From NCBI GenBank assembly GCA_036794395.1, contig DAIRGS010000100.1:1-22577 (forward strand): a stretch of DNA of 22,577 bases, written 5' to 3'. The notes beneath the pieces were generated by a model that saw only the letters and a list, made by a program, of their open reading frames with translations, searched no databases and was not told the DNA's origin. The stretch is from DASXMX01 sp036794395. GTDB taxonomy: Bacteria; Planctomycetota; Phycisphaerae; Tepidisphaerales; Tepidisphaeraceae. The position numbers and the translations under genes are program-made. Within the stretch, counting starts at the first letter, position 1. The number at the start of each line of letters is the position of its first letter. Of the stretch, positions 7,670-14,773 are shown in pieces.

Positions 7670-8976
7670 TGCCACTGCCCTGGGCCGTGGCGGCGATGTG
7701 CGTCGGCGCCCTCGGAAGCTTGATCTTCTCAACGCTCACCTATTCCGTGCGCGACCTCTCACGTCCCCGACTGGCCGATTATCTCGAACGGCACGGCCGG
7801 CTTCATCTTCTCGATGGAATTATCGAGCATTTCAGCGATCTGATCTTTGTAACCGCTGTCGGCCGGTTGCTCGCCAACACTCTGATCGTCCTGTGTTCGG
7901 TCTGGATCTGCCAGCAGACCGTCTCGCGAATGCTGTTTCGCGATCCACTGATCTTCATTCTCGCGGCGGGTGTCACGCTCTTTTTCTCCGTCACTTTTCC
8001 CCAGGCCATCACCCACTATGCCGGCAACGCGGTTGTCGGCGCCACCGCCGGGGCGCTGCTCGCCCTGCGCGTGGCCATGCTCCCTCTCTTGTGGATCATG
8101 CACATGAGCGATGCCTTCGTGCGAAGTGTCGCAGGCGTGAATATCGCTCCCGAGCCCGAGCAGATTCAGCAGCAGGTGGAAGACGAAATTCGCTCAGCCG
8201 TCGAAGAAGGCGAAGAACGCGGCGTAGTCGACGAGCACGAACGTGAGATGATCGAATCGGTCATCGAATTCCACGACTCGGCCGTCTCTCAGGTCATGAC
8301 CGCCCGCGCCGATATGGTCGCCGTCGGCGCTACCGCCACCCTCGACCAGGTCGTCCGTACCATCGTCGAGAGCGGCCATTCACGCATCCCCGTTTTCGAA
8401 TCCACCCCCGATCAGATCATCGGAATCCTCTACGCCCGCGACCTCCTCCAGCGCGTCGGCCAGCCCCCCGAAACCTTCAGCGTCCGCTCCATCATGCGGC
8501 CCGCCTTCTTCATCCCCAAGACCACGCCGCTGGGCGATCTGCTTCGCGATTTCCGCCGGCGCAAGGTCCACCTCGCCATCGTCCTCGACGAGTACGGCGG
8601 CACAGCCGGCCTGGTCACCTTCGAAGACATTCTCGAGCTGCTCGTCGGCAACATCTCCGACGAACACGAAAAACCCGACGCCAGCGTTTTCCAGCGCATC
8701 GACGACCACATCATCGAAGCCGACGCCCGAATTGACATCGGAGAACTCAACCGCCTGGCCGAGCTCAATCTTCCCGAAGACGAAGCCTACGCCACCCTCG
8801 GCGGCTACGTCCTGGCCACCCTCGGCAACATCCCTGAAAAAGGCGCGATCCTCGAACAAAACGGCCTCAAAATCACCGTCCTGGAAGCCGAGCCCCAACG
8901 CATCAATCGCCTAAAAATCGAAAAGCTCCCCGAACCCGCCGAAGTCCCCGTCCCAGCCGCCAATACCATCACGTAA
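7666..8976 (+). CDS. CNNM/CBS-domain membrane protein (CorC/HlyC family)
   Basis: This 436-residue integral membrane protein is related to CNNM Mg2+ transporters and to bacterial CorC/YfjD 'hemolysin-like' proteins. Order of parts: a CNNM (DUF21) transmembrane domain with helices near residues 4-28, 58-82, 94-115 and 120-146; a linker with an acidic helix (VEDEIRSAVEEGEERG); a CBS pair at about 205-325, including HSRIPVF and EYGGTAGLVTFEDILE; and a CorC/HlyC-type C-terminal domain at about 340-418 (YATLGGYVL). It probably moves or senses Mg2+ or Co2+ at the inner membrane. The ATG at 7666 overlaps the ybeY stop, with GGAG at 7658-7661; the ATG at 7669 has even better spacing. An in-frame TTG at 7651 is less likely. 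The overlap suggests translational coupling to ybeY. Confidence 0.92.
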   Translation: MMPLPWAVAAMCVGALGSLIFSTLTYSVRDLSRPRLADYLERHGRLHLLDGIIEHFSDLIFVTAVGRLLANTLIVLCSVWICQQTVSRMLFRDPLIFILAAGVTLFFSVTFPQAITHYAGNAVVGATAGALLALRVAMLPLLWIMHMSDAFVRSVAGVNIAPEPEQIQQQVEDEIRSAVEEGEERGVVDEHEREMIESVIEFHDSAVSQVMTARADMVAVGATATLDQVVRTIVESGHSRIPVFESTPDQIIGILYARDLLQRVGQPPETFSVRSIMRPAFFIPKTTPLGDLLRDFRRRKVHLAIVLDEYGGTAGLVTFEDILELLVGNISDEHEKPDASVFQRIDDHIIEADARIDIGELNRLAELNLPEDEAYATLGGYVLATLGNIPEKGAILEQNGLKITVLEAEPQRINRLKIEKLPEPAEVPVPAANTIT

Positions 8977-8989
8977 ACTGAGCGCGTTT

Positions 8990-9014
8990 CTCACAGCAGA
9001 AAGTCTGCGGTGAG
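8990..9014 (+). terminator. Possible terminator hairpin after the CNNM/CorC gene
   Basis: CTCACAGCAG pairs with CTGCGGTGAG across a five-base loop, with one mismatch, starting 14 bases after the stop codon. No T-run follows, so intrinsic termination is doubtful. It lies between convergent genes. Confidence 0.35.
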
Positions 9015-9030
9015 GAACACCTTCTGTCCC

Positions 9031-9066
9031 CCTCTCTCCCCCCGGGAGAGGGCCGGGGTGAGGGCG
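9031..9066. repeat. CCCTCTC...GAGAGGG intergenic repeat
   Basis: CCCTCTC (9031-9037) pairs with GAGAGGG (9047-9053) around a C-rich loop, followed by GCCGGGGTGAGGG. Sequences of this type recur between genes in many GC-rich bacteria. It sits between two convergent genes and could help end transcription in either direction. Function unproven. Confidence 0.5.
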
Positions 9067-9081
9067 TTTGTCGAGCGGCTT

Positions 9082-10272
9082 TCAGCTGCGCATATCCAGG
9101 GTCGCCCCACGCCAAATCCCCGTCCGCACTCCCGCCATCGTGCCCACCATCAACCTTCCAAGCCACGGGACATGCGGCAAAATCGGCAGCGCAAGATCCC
9201 GCGCCGCCGCCAGCGCCCACCCCTCACTCTGAAACACCGGCCCAAGCAAATTCGACAATCGCCACGACCACATCGTCAGCTTCTTTCGAACCGCACACGC
9301 CCTCGCAAGCGCCGCTTGGATATCCCCGTCTTCGCACAACGCTTCGCCCACCGCCACCGCATCCAACAGCGCCAGATTCACCCCCTGCCCCAGATGCGGC
9401 GTAGTCGCGTGCGCCGCATCACCAATGCAAACCAGTCGCGCCGCGGACCATCTCTTCAATTTCACAATTTGATAATGCGCTGTCGCAAGATCACCGACTC
9501 CCGTGATCTGCTCCACAAGCGATTGCGCCTCCGGGCACAGCCCCACAATCTCGCGTTTCAACACATCCAGCCCCCCATTACCCAATGCCGCAACGCCATC
9601 GCGCGGCAGCGCACAAAACAAACTGCATCTCCCCTTCCCCACCGGCAGCATCCCAATCAACTGCCGGCTCCCGCGCGTCACCTGATGCAGCCGGCCGCGC
9701 ACGGCATCCGATCGCCCGCTGAACCACGCCGCCCCAAGCGGAAACTGTCGTACTGACGCCCCCAGGCGCGGATCGGCACGAAGCCGCGAGCGAGCCCCAT
9801 CCGCCCCGATCAACACGTCGAACGGCCCCCACGCCTGCCCCGAATCATCGATCGCCTCAATCACCCCTGCTGTTTCCCGCGAGCCAACGATTATCCTTCC
9901 CAACTCGAATCCCACGCCCTCCCGCCCGGCATGCCTCCGCAAAATCTCAAACAGATCACCCCGATGCACCCCATACCCGATCAGATCAGGACCGAGTCGC
10001 CGGTAGTCCAGCCGAACCAGCGTTCGCCCCCGATGCGTCACCGCATGCAAACCCTCGATCGGCTCGGCCCCCGCGACGACCTCATCCAGCAAACCCAGAT
10101 GCCGCAGTGCAAGTTGCCCGGAAGGCTGAAGCAGCAACCCCGCCCCCACCGGACACAGATTCGAAGCGCGCTCGATTAACGTAACGTGATGCCCCCGCCG
10201 ACCCAGCAAAAGCGCCACCGTCAACCCCGCCGGCCCGCACCCGACCACCCCCACCCGCAATTGCCTTCCCAT
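9082..10272 (-). CDS. FAD-dependent monooxygenase (class A flavoprotein)
   Basis: This 396-residue enzyme is related to p-hydroxybenzoate and salicylate hydroxylases, which use NAD(P)H and O2 to hydroxylate aromatic or polyketide-like substrates. The Rossmann FAD site is VGVVGCGPAG at residues 7-16, ending the strand with LIER. The DG motif is GADGARSRLR (156-165), and the second FAD motif is GDAAHATTPHLGQGVNLAL (from residue 284). Length and motif order are normal. I chose the ATG at 10272, directly before the Rossmann fold. The frame stays open upstream to 10449, but that extension would run through the repeated hairpins and adds no recognisable sequence. It is convergent with the CNNM/CorC gene and has no obvious pathway partner nearby, so the substrate is unknown. 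Confidence 0.88.
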   Translation of the reverse strand: MGRQLRVGVVGCGPAGLTVALLLGRRGHHVTLIERASNLCPVGAGLLLQPSGQLALRHLGLLDEVVAGAEPIEGLHAVTHRGRTLVRLDYRRLGPDLIGYGVHRGDLFEILRRHAGREGVGFELGRIIVGSRETAGVIEAIDDSGQAWGPFDVLIGADGARSRLRADPRLGASVRQFPLGAAWFSGRSDAVRGRLHQVTRGSRQLIGMLPVGKGRCSLFCALPRDGVAALGNGGLDVLKREIVGLCPEAQSLVEQITGVGDLATAHYQIVKLKRWSAARLVCIGDAAHATTPHLGQGVNLALLDAVAVGEALCEDGDIQAALARACAVRKKLTMWSWRLSNLLGPVFQSEGWALAAARDLALPILPHVPWLGRLMVGTMAGVRTGIWRGATLDMRS

Positions 10273-10323
10273 GCACGCTTCATAACGCGACCCGCATCCG
10301 CATTCCATGATCGACATTTTCAA

Positions 10324-10367
10324 AAAATGCAGCGCGCCGCAAAATAATCCGCGGCGCGCTGCATTTT
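10324..10367 (-). terminator. Strong 17-bp hairpin with T-run
   Basis: Arms at 10324-10340 and 10351-10367 are perfectly complementary over 17 bp (core GCAGCGCGCCGC) around a 10-base loop. On the minus strand the stem ends in six T residues, the form of an intrinsic terminator. It could end transcripts coming from the DUF1501 gene, whose stop is about 260 bases upstream, before they enter the monooxygenase gene. It is also the first of three related hairpins. Confidence 0.55.
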
Positions 10368-10553
10368 CGTCAGATAAAGACGATAACTCATGTTCTCTAA
10401 TCGATTTAGAGATGCAGCGCGCCAGGGAGGACGATCCGGCGCGCTGCAAGTATCAAAAGATCAAGAATGCTGAACTTAAGCCAAGCTTTTGATTCGCTTT
10501 ATGAATTGAAGGCGATCCGTTGCGGCGCGCCGCAAGCAGGATCGCGCGCCGCA
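10324..10553. repeat. Cluster of three GGCGCGC hairpins
   Basis: The 351-bp gap between the monooxygenase start and the DUF1501 stop holds three inverted repeats sharing the core GCAGCGCGCC or GCGGCGCGCC. The first is 10324-10340/10351-10367. The second is 10413-10423/10438-10448 (11 bp). The third is 10521-10530/10544-10553 (10 bp), whose left arm includes the 12-bp palindrome GCGGCGCGCCGC. GATC or ATCC precedes several arms. The centres are about 85 and 106 bases apart. I see no gene in this gap. Confidence 0.7.
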
Positions 10554-10570
10554 TTCGCCGGTCACCGCCC

Positions 10571-10609
10571 AATCTCAGAATCTGAAATCTCAAATTTGAA
10601 ATTTCAAAT
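10571..10609. repeat. AATCTGAAAT-type AT-rich repeat with palindrome
   Basis: Short related units (AATCTCAGA, AATCTGAAA, ATCTCAAAT) end in a perfect 16-bp palindrome, ATTTGAAATTTCAAAT, at 10594-10609. It begins 14 bases beyond the stop of the DUF1501 gene. It resembles low-complexity intergenic repeats and has no assignable function. Confidence 0.65.
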
Positions 10610-10623
10610 CCGGATCGTGCAGC

Positions 10624-12027
10624 CTAAGCCAGCACTTCCCGAATCACTTCACCACTATTCACCGTCGCCCGCTCGGCCCGACCATTGTGTGGGTAGGTCA
10701 GCTTCAGGTGATCGAGCCCCATCAGGTAGAGGATGGTCGCATGGACGTCTGAGACATGAGCCGGGCGCTCCTGTGCGCGAAGGCCGATCTCGTCGGTCGA
10801 GCCCACCGTGCTGCCGCCCTTTACACCGCCCCCGACCATCCACATCGAGAATCCCCACGGATTATGATCCCGCCCCTTTGAATTCTCGTTAAATGGCGTC
10901 CGGCCGAACTCGCCACCCCACACCACAAGCGTGTCGTCCAGCAATCCGCGCGATTTGAGGTCCGTCAGCAATCCCGCGATCGGCTGATCGACCGAATGGC
11001 ACATCTTCGAATGGTTATCTTCCACATCAGCATGTGCATCCCACCCCGATCCCGATCCAGAATAAACCTGAACGAACCGCACGCCTCGCTCGACCAGCCT
11101 TCGCGCCAGCAGGCAGTTCGAGCCGGTGACCATGGTCTTGCGATCGTTAAGCCCATACAGCTCTTTGGTGGCGGCCGACTCACTGCTGATATCCACCGCC
11201 TCGGGCGCCGCGGTCTGCATGCGATACGCCAACTCGTACGCATTAATGCGGGCGGCCAGTTCACTGTCATCGCCGCGGGTGCTGTCGAACTTCTGATTCA
11301 TGTCTCGCAGCAAATCGAGCTTGCCGCGTTGCTGGCGATCGCCCACGGCCTTGGGCGGCGTCAAATGGAAGACCGGCGTGCCTTCCCGGCGGAAATGCGT
11401 CCCCTGATACGTCGCGGGCAGGAACCCCGCGCTCCAATTCGTCGGGCCGCCATTTACTTCCGCGGCATCGGTCAGCACCACGAACGCGGGCAGGTTGTCG
11501 TTCACCGAACCCAGCCCAAAATTGATCCACGCGCCCATCGAAGGCCGTCCCGCCAGGATCGATCCGGTATTCATCTCGCAGACCGAACCCACATGATTGA
11601 GCCCATCCGCCCAGCACGAGCGGATCACGCACATGTCATCGACATGCTTGGCGACCTGCGGATGCCAGTCCGAAACCCACAGTCCGCTCTGGCCATGCTG
11701 GGTGAATTTTCGCTTCGATGCCAGCAACGTATTGTTTGACGTGCCCATCGCCGTGATCACCCTGCCAAAGCTCTTGGGCATGGGCTTGCCGTTCATTTCC
11801 GTGAGCAAAGGCTTGGGGTCAAAAATATCGATGTGGCTCGGTCCGCCCTCCATGAACAACCAGATCACACTCTTGGCGCGTGGGAACAACTGAGCCGGCC
11901 GCACCATCCCCGCCGATGCCTCCCGGCACATCAGATAACTCAACGCCAGCGCGCCAAAGCCACCGCCGGCCTTCATCAAGAATTCGCGACGGCTCGCGGC
12001 GGCTTTCACATGGGGGGATAAGTTCAT
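10624..12027 (-). CDS. DUF1501 protein, Tat-exported
   Basis: This is a 467-residue member of DUF1501, a family very abundant in planctomycetes and structurally related to the alkaline phosphatase/sulfatase superfamily. The twin-arginine signal SRREFLMKAGGG (about residues 12-23) predicts export by the Tat route. Typical family segments are WLFMEGGPSHIDIFDPKP near the N-terminus, GSGSGWDAHAD, and GGEFGRTPFN followed by GRDHNPWGFSMWMVGGG towards the C-terminus. The length is normal. The ATG is preceded by GAGGAG at 12031-12036 with only three bases of spacing, and this ribosome site directly abuts an inverted repeat. The gene lies 82 bases after the DUF1549/DUF1553 gene, the usual partner, so the two are likely an operon. 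The biochemical role of the pair is not established. Confidence 0.93.
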   Translation of the reverse strand: MNLSPHVKAAASRREFLMKAGGGFGALALSYLMCREASAGMVRPAQLFPRAKSVIWLFMEGGPSHIDIFDPKPLLTEMNGKPMPKSFGRVITAMGTSNNTLLASKRKFTQHGQSGLWVSDWHPQVAKHVDDMCVIRSCWADGLNHVGSVCEMNTGSILAGRPSMGAWINFGLGSVNDNLPAFVVLTDAAEVNGGPTNWSAGFLPATYQGTHFRREGTPVFHLTPPKAVGDRQQRGKLDLLRDMNQKFDSTRGDDSELAARINAYELAYRMQTAAPEAVDISSESAATKELYGLNDRKTMVTGSNCLLARRLVERGVRFVQVYSGSGSGWDAHADVEDNHSKMCHSVDQPIAGLLTDLKSRGLLDDTLVVWGGEFGRTPFNENSKGRDHNPWGFSMWMVGGGVKGGSTVGSTDEIGLRAQERPAHVSDVHATILYLMGLDHLKLTYPHNGRAERATVNSGEVIREVLA

Positions 12028-12036
12028 TCGCTCCTC

Positions 12037-12108
12037 GGCGTGGTCGCTTTAGCGACCCTGTAAGACTCTCCAAGGCACTCCAGACATGGTCGCTGAAGCG
12101 ACCACGCC
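12037..12108. repeat. Double-hairpin inverted repeat in an operon junction
   Basis: Two 21-base arms, GGCGTGGTCGCTTTAGCGACC (12037-12057) and its near-perfect complement at 12088-12108, differ at one position. Each arm is itself a hairpin (GGTCGCT with AGCGACC). The element starts one base after the stop of the DUF1549/DUF1553 gene and ends at the ribosome site of the DUF1501 gene, so it fills most of the 82-base junction. Confidence 0.75.
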
Positions 12109-12109
12109 A

Positions 12110-14419
12110 TTAGTTGCTGTACGCAAACTCATTGGAATTCATCAGCACGTGGCAGAAATCCACCACCGCCGCGGCCCGGGCTTTGGGCAGTGTATTGGGT
12201 GCAAATTTATCGTCGGCATATTCCGGCAGCGCAACGTCCTTCCCTTCCTTCAGCCGCCGCTCGATCACATCCGCCTGGCTGTCAAAGAACTCGCGTGCCT
12301 TCTGCACTTCCTGGGCCTGGGGATGGCGGCTGTATGCCAGTTGATACGCCCCATCCACAATCGCGTTCGTATCCGCGCCCGCCTTGCTCAACACCCGGCC
12401 GGCAAAATGCTGCGCCCATTGAATTGACAGATCGCTGTTCAGCAGCATCAGCGCCTGAGACGAAGTCGTCGTCACAAACCTTCGCGGGCAGCTTTCGTAC
12501 GGATCGGGCATGTCAAAGGCTTCGAACATCGGATAGCGCGTATTCCGCCGGACAAAAACGTAAATGCTCCGCCGATTCCGTTCGGATTCGCTCGCCGTCA
12601 CCGCCCATCCGCCACGAACCTCCATCCCTTTGGGAATGATCGGGAAGATGCTCGGCCCGCTCATCTTCGGGTTCAGCATTCCCGCCACCGCAAGATCCGA
12701 ATCACGGATGACTTCGGCTTCCAATCGCTTCAACGGGAAGCGGGAAAACATGCGATCGTCGGGATCTTTCTTCGCCGCGTCGGCGCTGATTACAGTCGAT
12801 TGGCGATAGGTGCTGGAGGTCATGATCAGCCGGTGAAGCTTCTTAAGGCTCCATCCGTCTTTCACGAACCGCGTGGTCAGCCAGTCCAGCAATTCAGGAT
12901 TTGACGACGGCTGGCCCTGCACACCGAAATCGCTCGGCGACGCCACAATCCCTTTGCCAAAATGGTAATGCCAAACCCGATTGGCCATGACCTTGGCCGT
13001 CATGGGATTTTCCGGGCTGGCCAGCCAGTTGGCCAAAACCGAACGCCGCCCGCTCGAATGCCGATCAGGAAGTGCCGGAATGATCGGCTCATGCGCATCC
13101 AGCGCCGATGGGAAGCCGGGCGCCACTTCATCTTTGGGCGCGTCAAACACCCCGCGACGCAGCACGTACTCTTTGGGCGCTGCTTCGCCGGCATCGATCA
13201 CGCCGGTGGCAAGCGGAAGAGCCTTCGGCTTGATATTGTCGAATTCACTGAGCTGATCGGCCAACTCCTGATACTTCTTCTTGGCCTCGCCCTTCAGGGC
13301 CGCCGCACAGGTCGCCGGAGACGCGAGATATTGATACGACCCCGCCTCCATATATTGAGCGGCTTTGTAGTGGTACAGCCAATCCATCGGCGTGCGATCC
13401 GCCGGGGCTTTGTTGAGCGACTCCTGCACCTCGGTCGGATATTTATCGAAGTATTCCTTGAGCACCGCTTTGCGCTTGGGCTCTTCGAGCTTGGTCATCT
13501 CAGCCCGAATGGCAGCGGTCTTTTCTTCCCAGATCGCTCGCTTTGCCTCATACGCGCGGATCTGCTCCGGCGTGGCCACCGGAATCTGGTCATCGGCTCG
13601 AATGTTCCCAAAGAACGCCTGAAGCCGGTAGTAATCGGATTGGAGAATCGGATCGTATTTGTGATCGTGGCAACGGGCGCAGCCCATCGTCATGCCCAGG
13701 AACACCGCGCCCACGGTGTCGGTCTGATCGTTGAGCATTTCCTGTCGCCGCTGAAGCAGGTTGCGGGCGTTGCTCTCATCGGGGTAGGTGCGAAGAAAGT
13801 AGGTGGCGATCCGCGCATTCACATCATCGGGATACAACTCATCCCCGGCGATCTGCTCCCGCACAAACCGGTCATAAGGCTTGTCCGCGTTCAACGATTG
13901 AATCACATAATCGCGGTAGCGCCAGGCATTGGGGCGGGTTTCGTCAGCCTTGAAGCCTTCGCTCTCGGCATAATGCGCCAGATCCAGCCAATGTCGCGCC
14001 CAGCGTTCGCCGTATTGGGGCGATTCGAGCAACCGATCGATCACCTTGTCAAAGGCATTAGGTGACGCATCGTTAACGAACTCTTCCACATCCTGCGCGG
14101 TCGGCGGCAGACCGATCAAATCGAGATACGCGCGACGGATCAGCGCCTCAGGCGCAGCCGGGGGCGCAGGCGCAAGCCCCTGCTTCTCAAGGCGCGACAT
14201 CACGAACTGGTCGATGGGATTGCGAATCCAGCCGGGCTGAGCCACGTCCGGTGGCTGCCGGTCAATGACATGGGCGAATCCTGCTCCCTTTACCGCCGGA
14301 TTGTTGCTTGAACTCGCGGCTTCCGCCCGAACGACGGAATCAACCACGTTCAACGTCACCAATCCCGCGACAGCCGTGAGCAAAAGAGCACGAAGCGAAG
14401 TGCGAATGGGGCTCTTCAT
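12110..14419 (-). CDS. DUF1549/DUF1553 planctomycete cytochrome-type protein
   Basis: This 769-residue exported protein has a signal peptide over about residues 1-35. DUF1549 (PSCyt2) covers about residues 65-270 and includes RRAYLDLIGLPPT and a C-x-x-C-H haem-c-type motif, CARCH at 247-251, followed by DHKYDPI. DUF1553 (PSD1) covers about 460-720 and includes ANWLASPENPMTAKVMANRVW near its start. The N-terminal PSCyt1 cytochrome domain found in many larger relatives is absent. The middle (about 285-400) is charged and probably helical. It is likely periplasmic and has been suggested to work in redox chemistry or polysaccharide breakdown with its DUF1501 partner, but no activity is proven. 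The ATG has no ribosome site; see the promoter entry. Confidence 0.92.
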   Translation of the reverse strand: MKSPIRTSLRALLLTAVAGLVTLNVVDSVVRAEAASSSNNPAVKGAGFAHVIDRQPPDVAQPGWIRNPIDQFVMSRLEKQGLAPAPPAAPEALIRRAYLDLIGLPPTAQDVEEFVNDASPNAFDKVIDRLLESPQYGERWARHWLDLAHYAESEGFKADETRPNAWRYRDYVIQSLNADKPYDRFVREQIAGDELYPDDVNARIATYFLRTYPDESNARNLLQRRQEMLNDQTDTVGAVFLGMTMGCARCHDHKYDPILQSDYYRLQAFFGNIRADDQIPVATPEQIRAYEAKRAIWEEKTAAIRAEMTKLEEPKRKAVLKEYFDKYPTEVQESLNKAPADRTPMDWLYHYKAAQYMEAGSYQYLASPATCAAALKGEAKKKYQELADQLSEFDNIKPKALPLATGVIDAGEAAPKEYVLRRGVFDAPKDEVAPGFPSALDAHEPIIPALPDRHSSGRRSVLANWLASPENPMTAKVMANRVWHYHFGKGIVASPSDFGVQGQPSSNPELLDWLTTRFVKDGWSLKKLHRLIMTSSTYRQSTVISADAAKKDPDDRMFSRFPLKRLEAEVIRDSDLAVAGMLNPKMSGPSIFPIIPKGMEVRGGWAVTASESERNRRSIYVFVRRNTRYPMFEAFDMPDPYESCPRRFVTTTSSQALMLLNSDLSIQWAQHFAGRVLSKAGADTNAIVDGAYQLAYSRHPQAQEVQKAREFFDSQADVIERRLKEGKDVALPEYADDKFAPNTLPKARAAAVVDFCHVLMNSNEFAYSN

Positions 14420-14427
14420 TAACAGTA

Positions 14428-14433
14428 GTTATA
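14428..14433 (-). promoter_or_regulatory. Candidate -10 box for a leaderless DUF1549 transcript
   Basis: TATAAC on the minus strand ends eight bases before the ATG of the DUF1549/DUF1553 gene. That distance would put transcription start at or next to the start codon, and no Shine-Dalgarno sequence is present. I found no good -35 box. Confidence 0.3.
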
Positions 14434-14530
14434 CCCCGCATGGCAAGTCGTTGACAGTGATTTCCGTAAACCGGCATCAAATCTCACCTAAAGCGCCCAA
14501 AGCCCAATTGAAACTGTTAGCCTCGTGGCC

Positions 14531-14708
14531 TAGCCCGAATTATTCACCGCGGAGACGCCGAGGACGCAGAGAATTCAGAAGTGACAAGAGGTTAAATGCA
14601 GAATCGTTGAGCGGTTTGTCGCGCACGTTGCGCGGCCCATACATGGCGTTTCTTGTGTTTTCTCCGCGCTCTCCGCGTCTCTGCGGTGAACCTGAATTTT
14701 CCGGGTTA
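14531..14708. mobile_element. Palindromic MITE-like element, copy B
   Basis: This 178-bp element is homologous to 6204-6383. It begins TAGCCCGAATTATTCACCGC and ends GAATTTTCCGGGTTA, so the termini match apart from one base. The arms contain the same CGCAGAG and TTCAG blocks, and the centre has the shared GCACGTTGCGC. It fills much of the 354-bp gap between the divergent DUF1549 and miaB genes; the rest of the gap (14420-14530 and 14709-14773) holds their promoter regions and nothing else that I can see. Confidence 0.75.
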
Positions 14709-14736
14709 GCCCACGGTAAAGCCCCGCAACGCCATG

Positions 14737-14764
14737 TTGAGCAACGGAACGTTTCGCCTACACT
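14737..14764 (+). promoter_or_regulatory. Possible sigma70-like promoter of miaB
   Basis: TTGAGC (14737-14742) and TACACT (14759-14764) are separated by 16 bases and lie just upstream of the miaB ATG. Both boxes are imperfect, and the 5' leader would be very short. Confidence 0.25.
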
Positions 14765-14773
14765 ATTGAGGAA

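Noticed and set aside
10273..10449. N-terminal extension of the FAD monooxygenase
   Set aside because: It would translate the repeated hairpins; the Rossmann fold begins right after the ATG at 10272.
10324..10553. Replication origin (palindromes near the skew change)
   Set aside because: No dnaA, dnaN or gyr genes, no recognisable DnaA box cluster, and the arms are very GC-rich.
12962..14065. 367-codon + strand open frame inside the DUF1549/DUF1553 gene
   Set aside because: Antisense shadow of a gene with strong family motifs; basic, low-complexity product.
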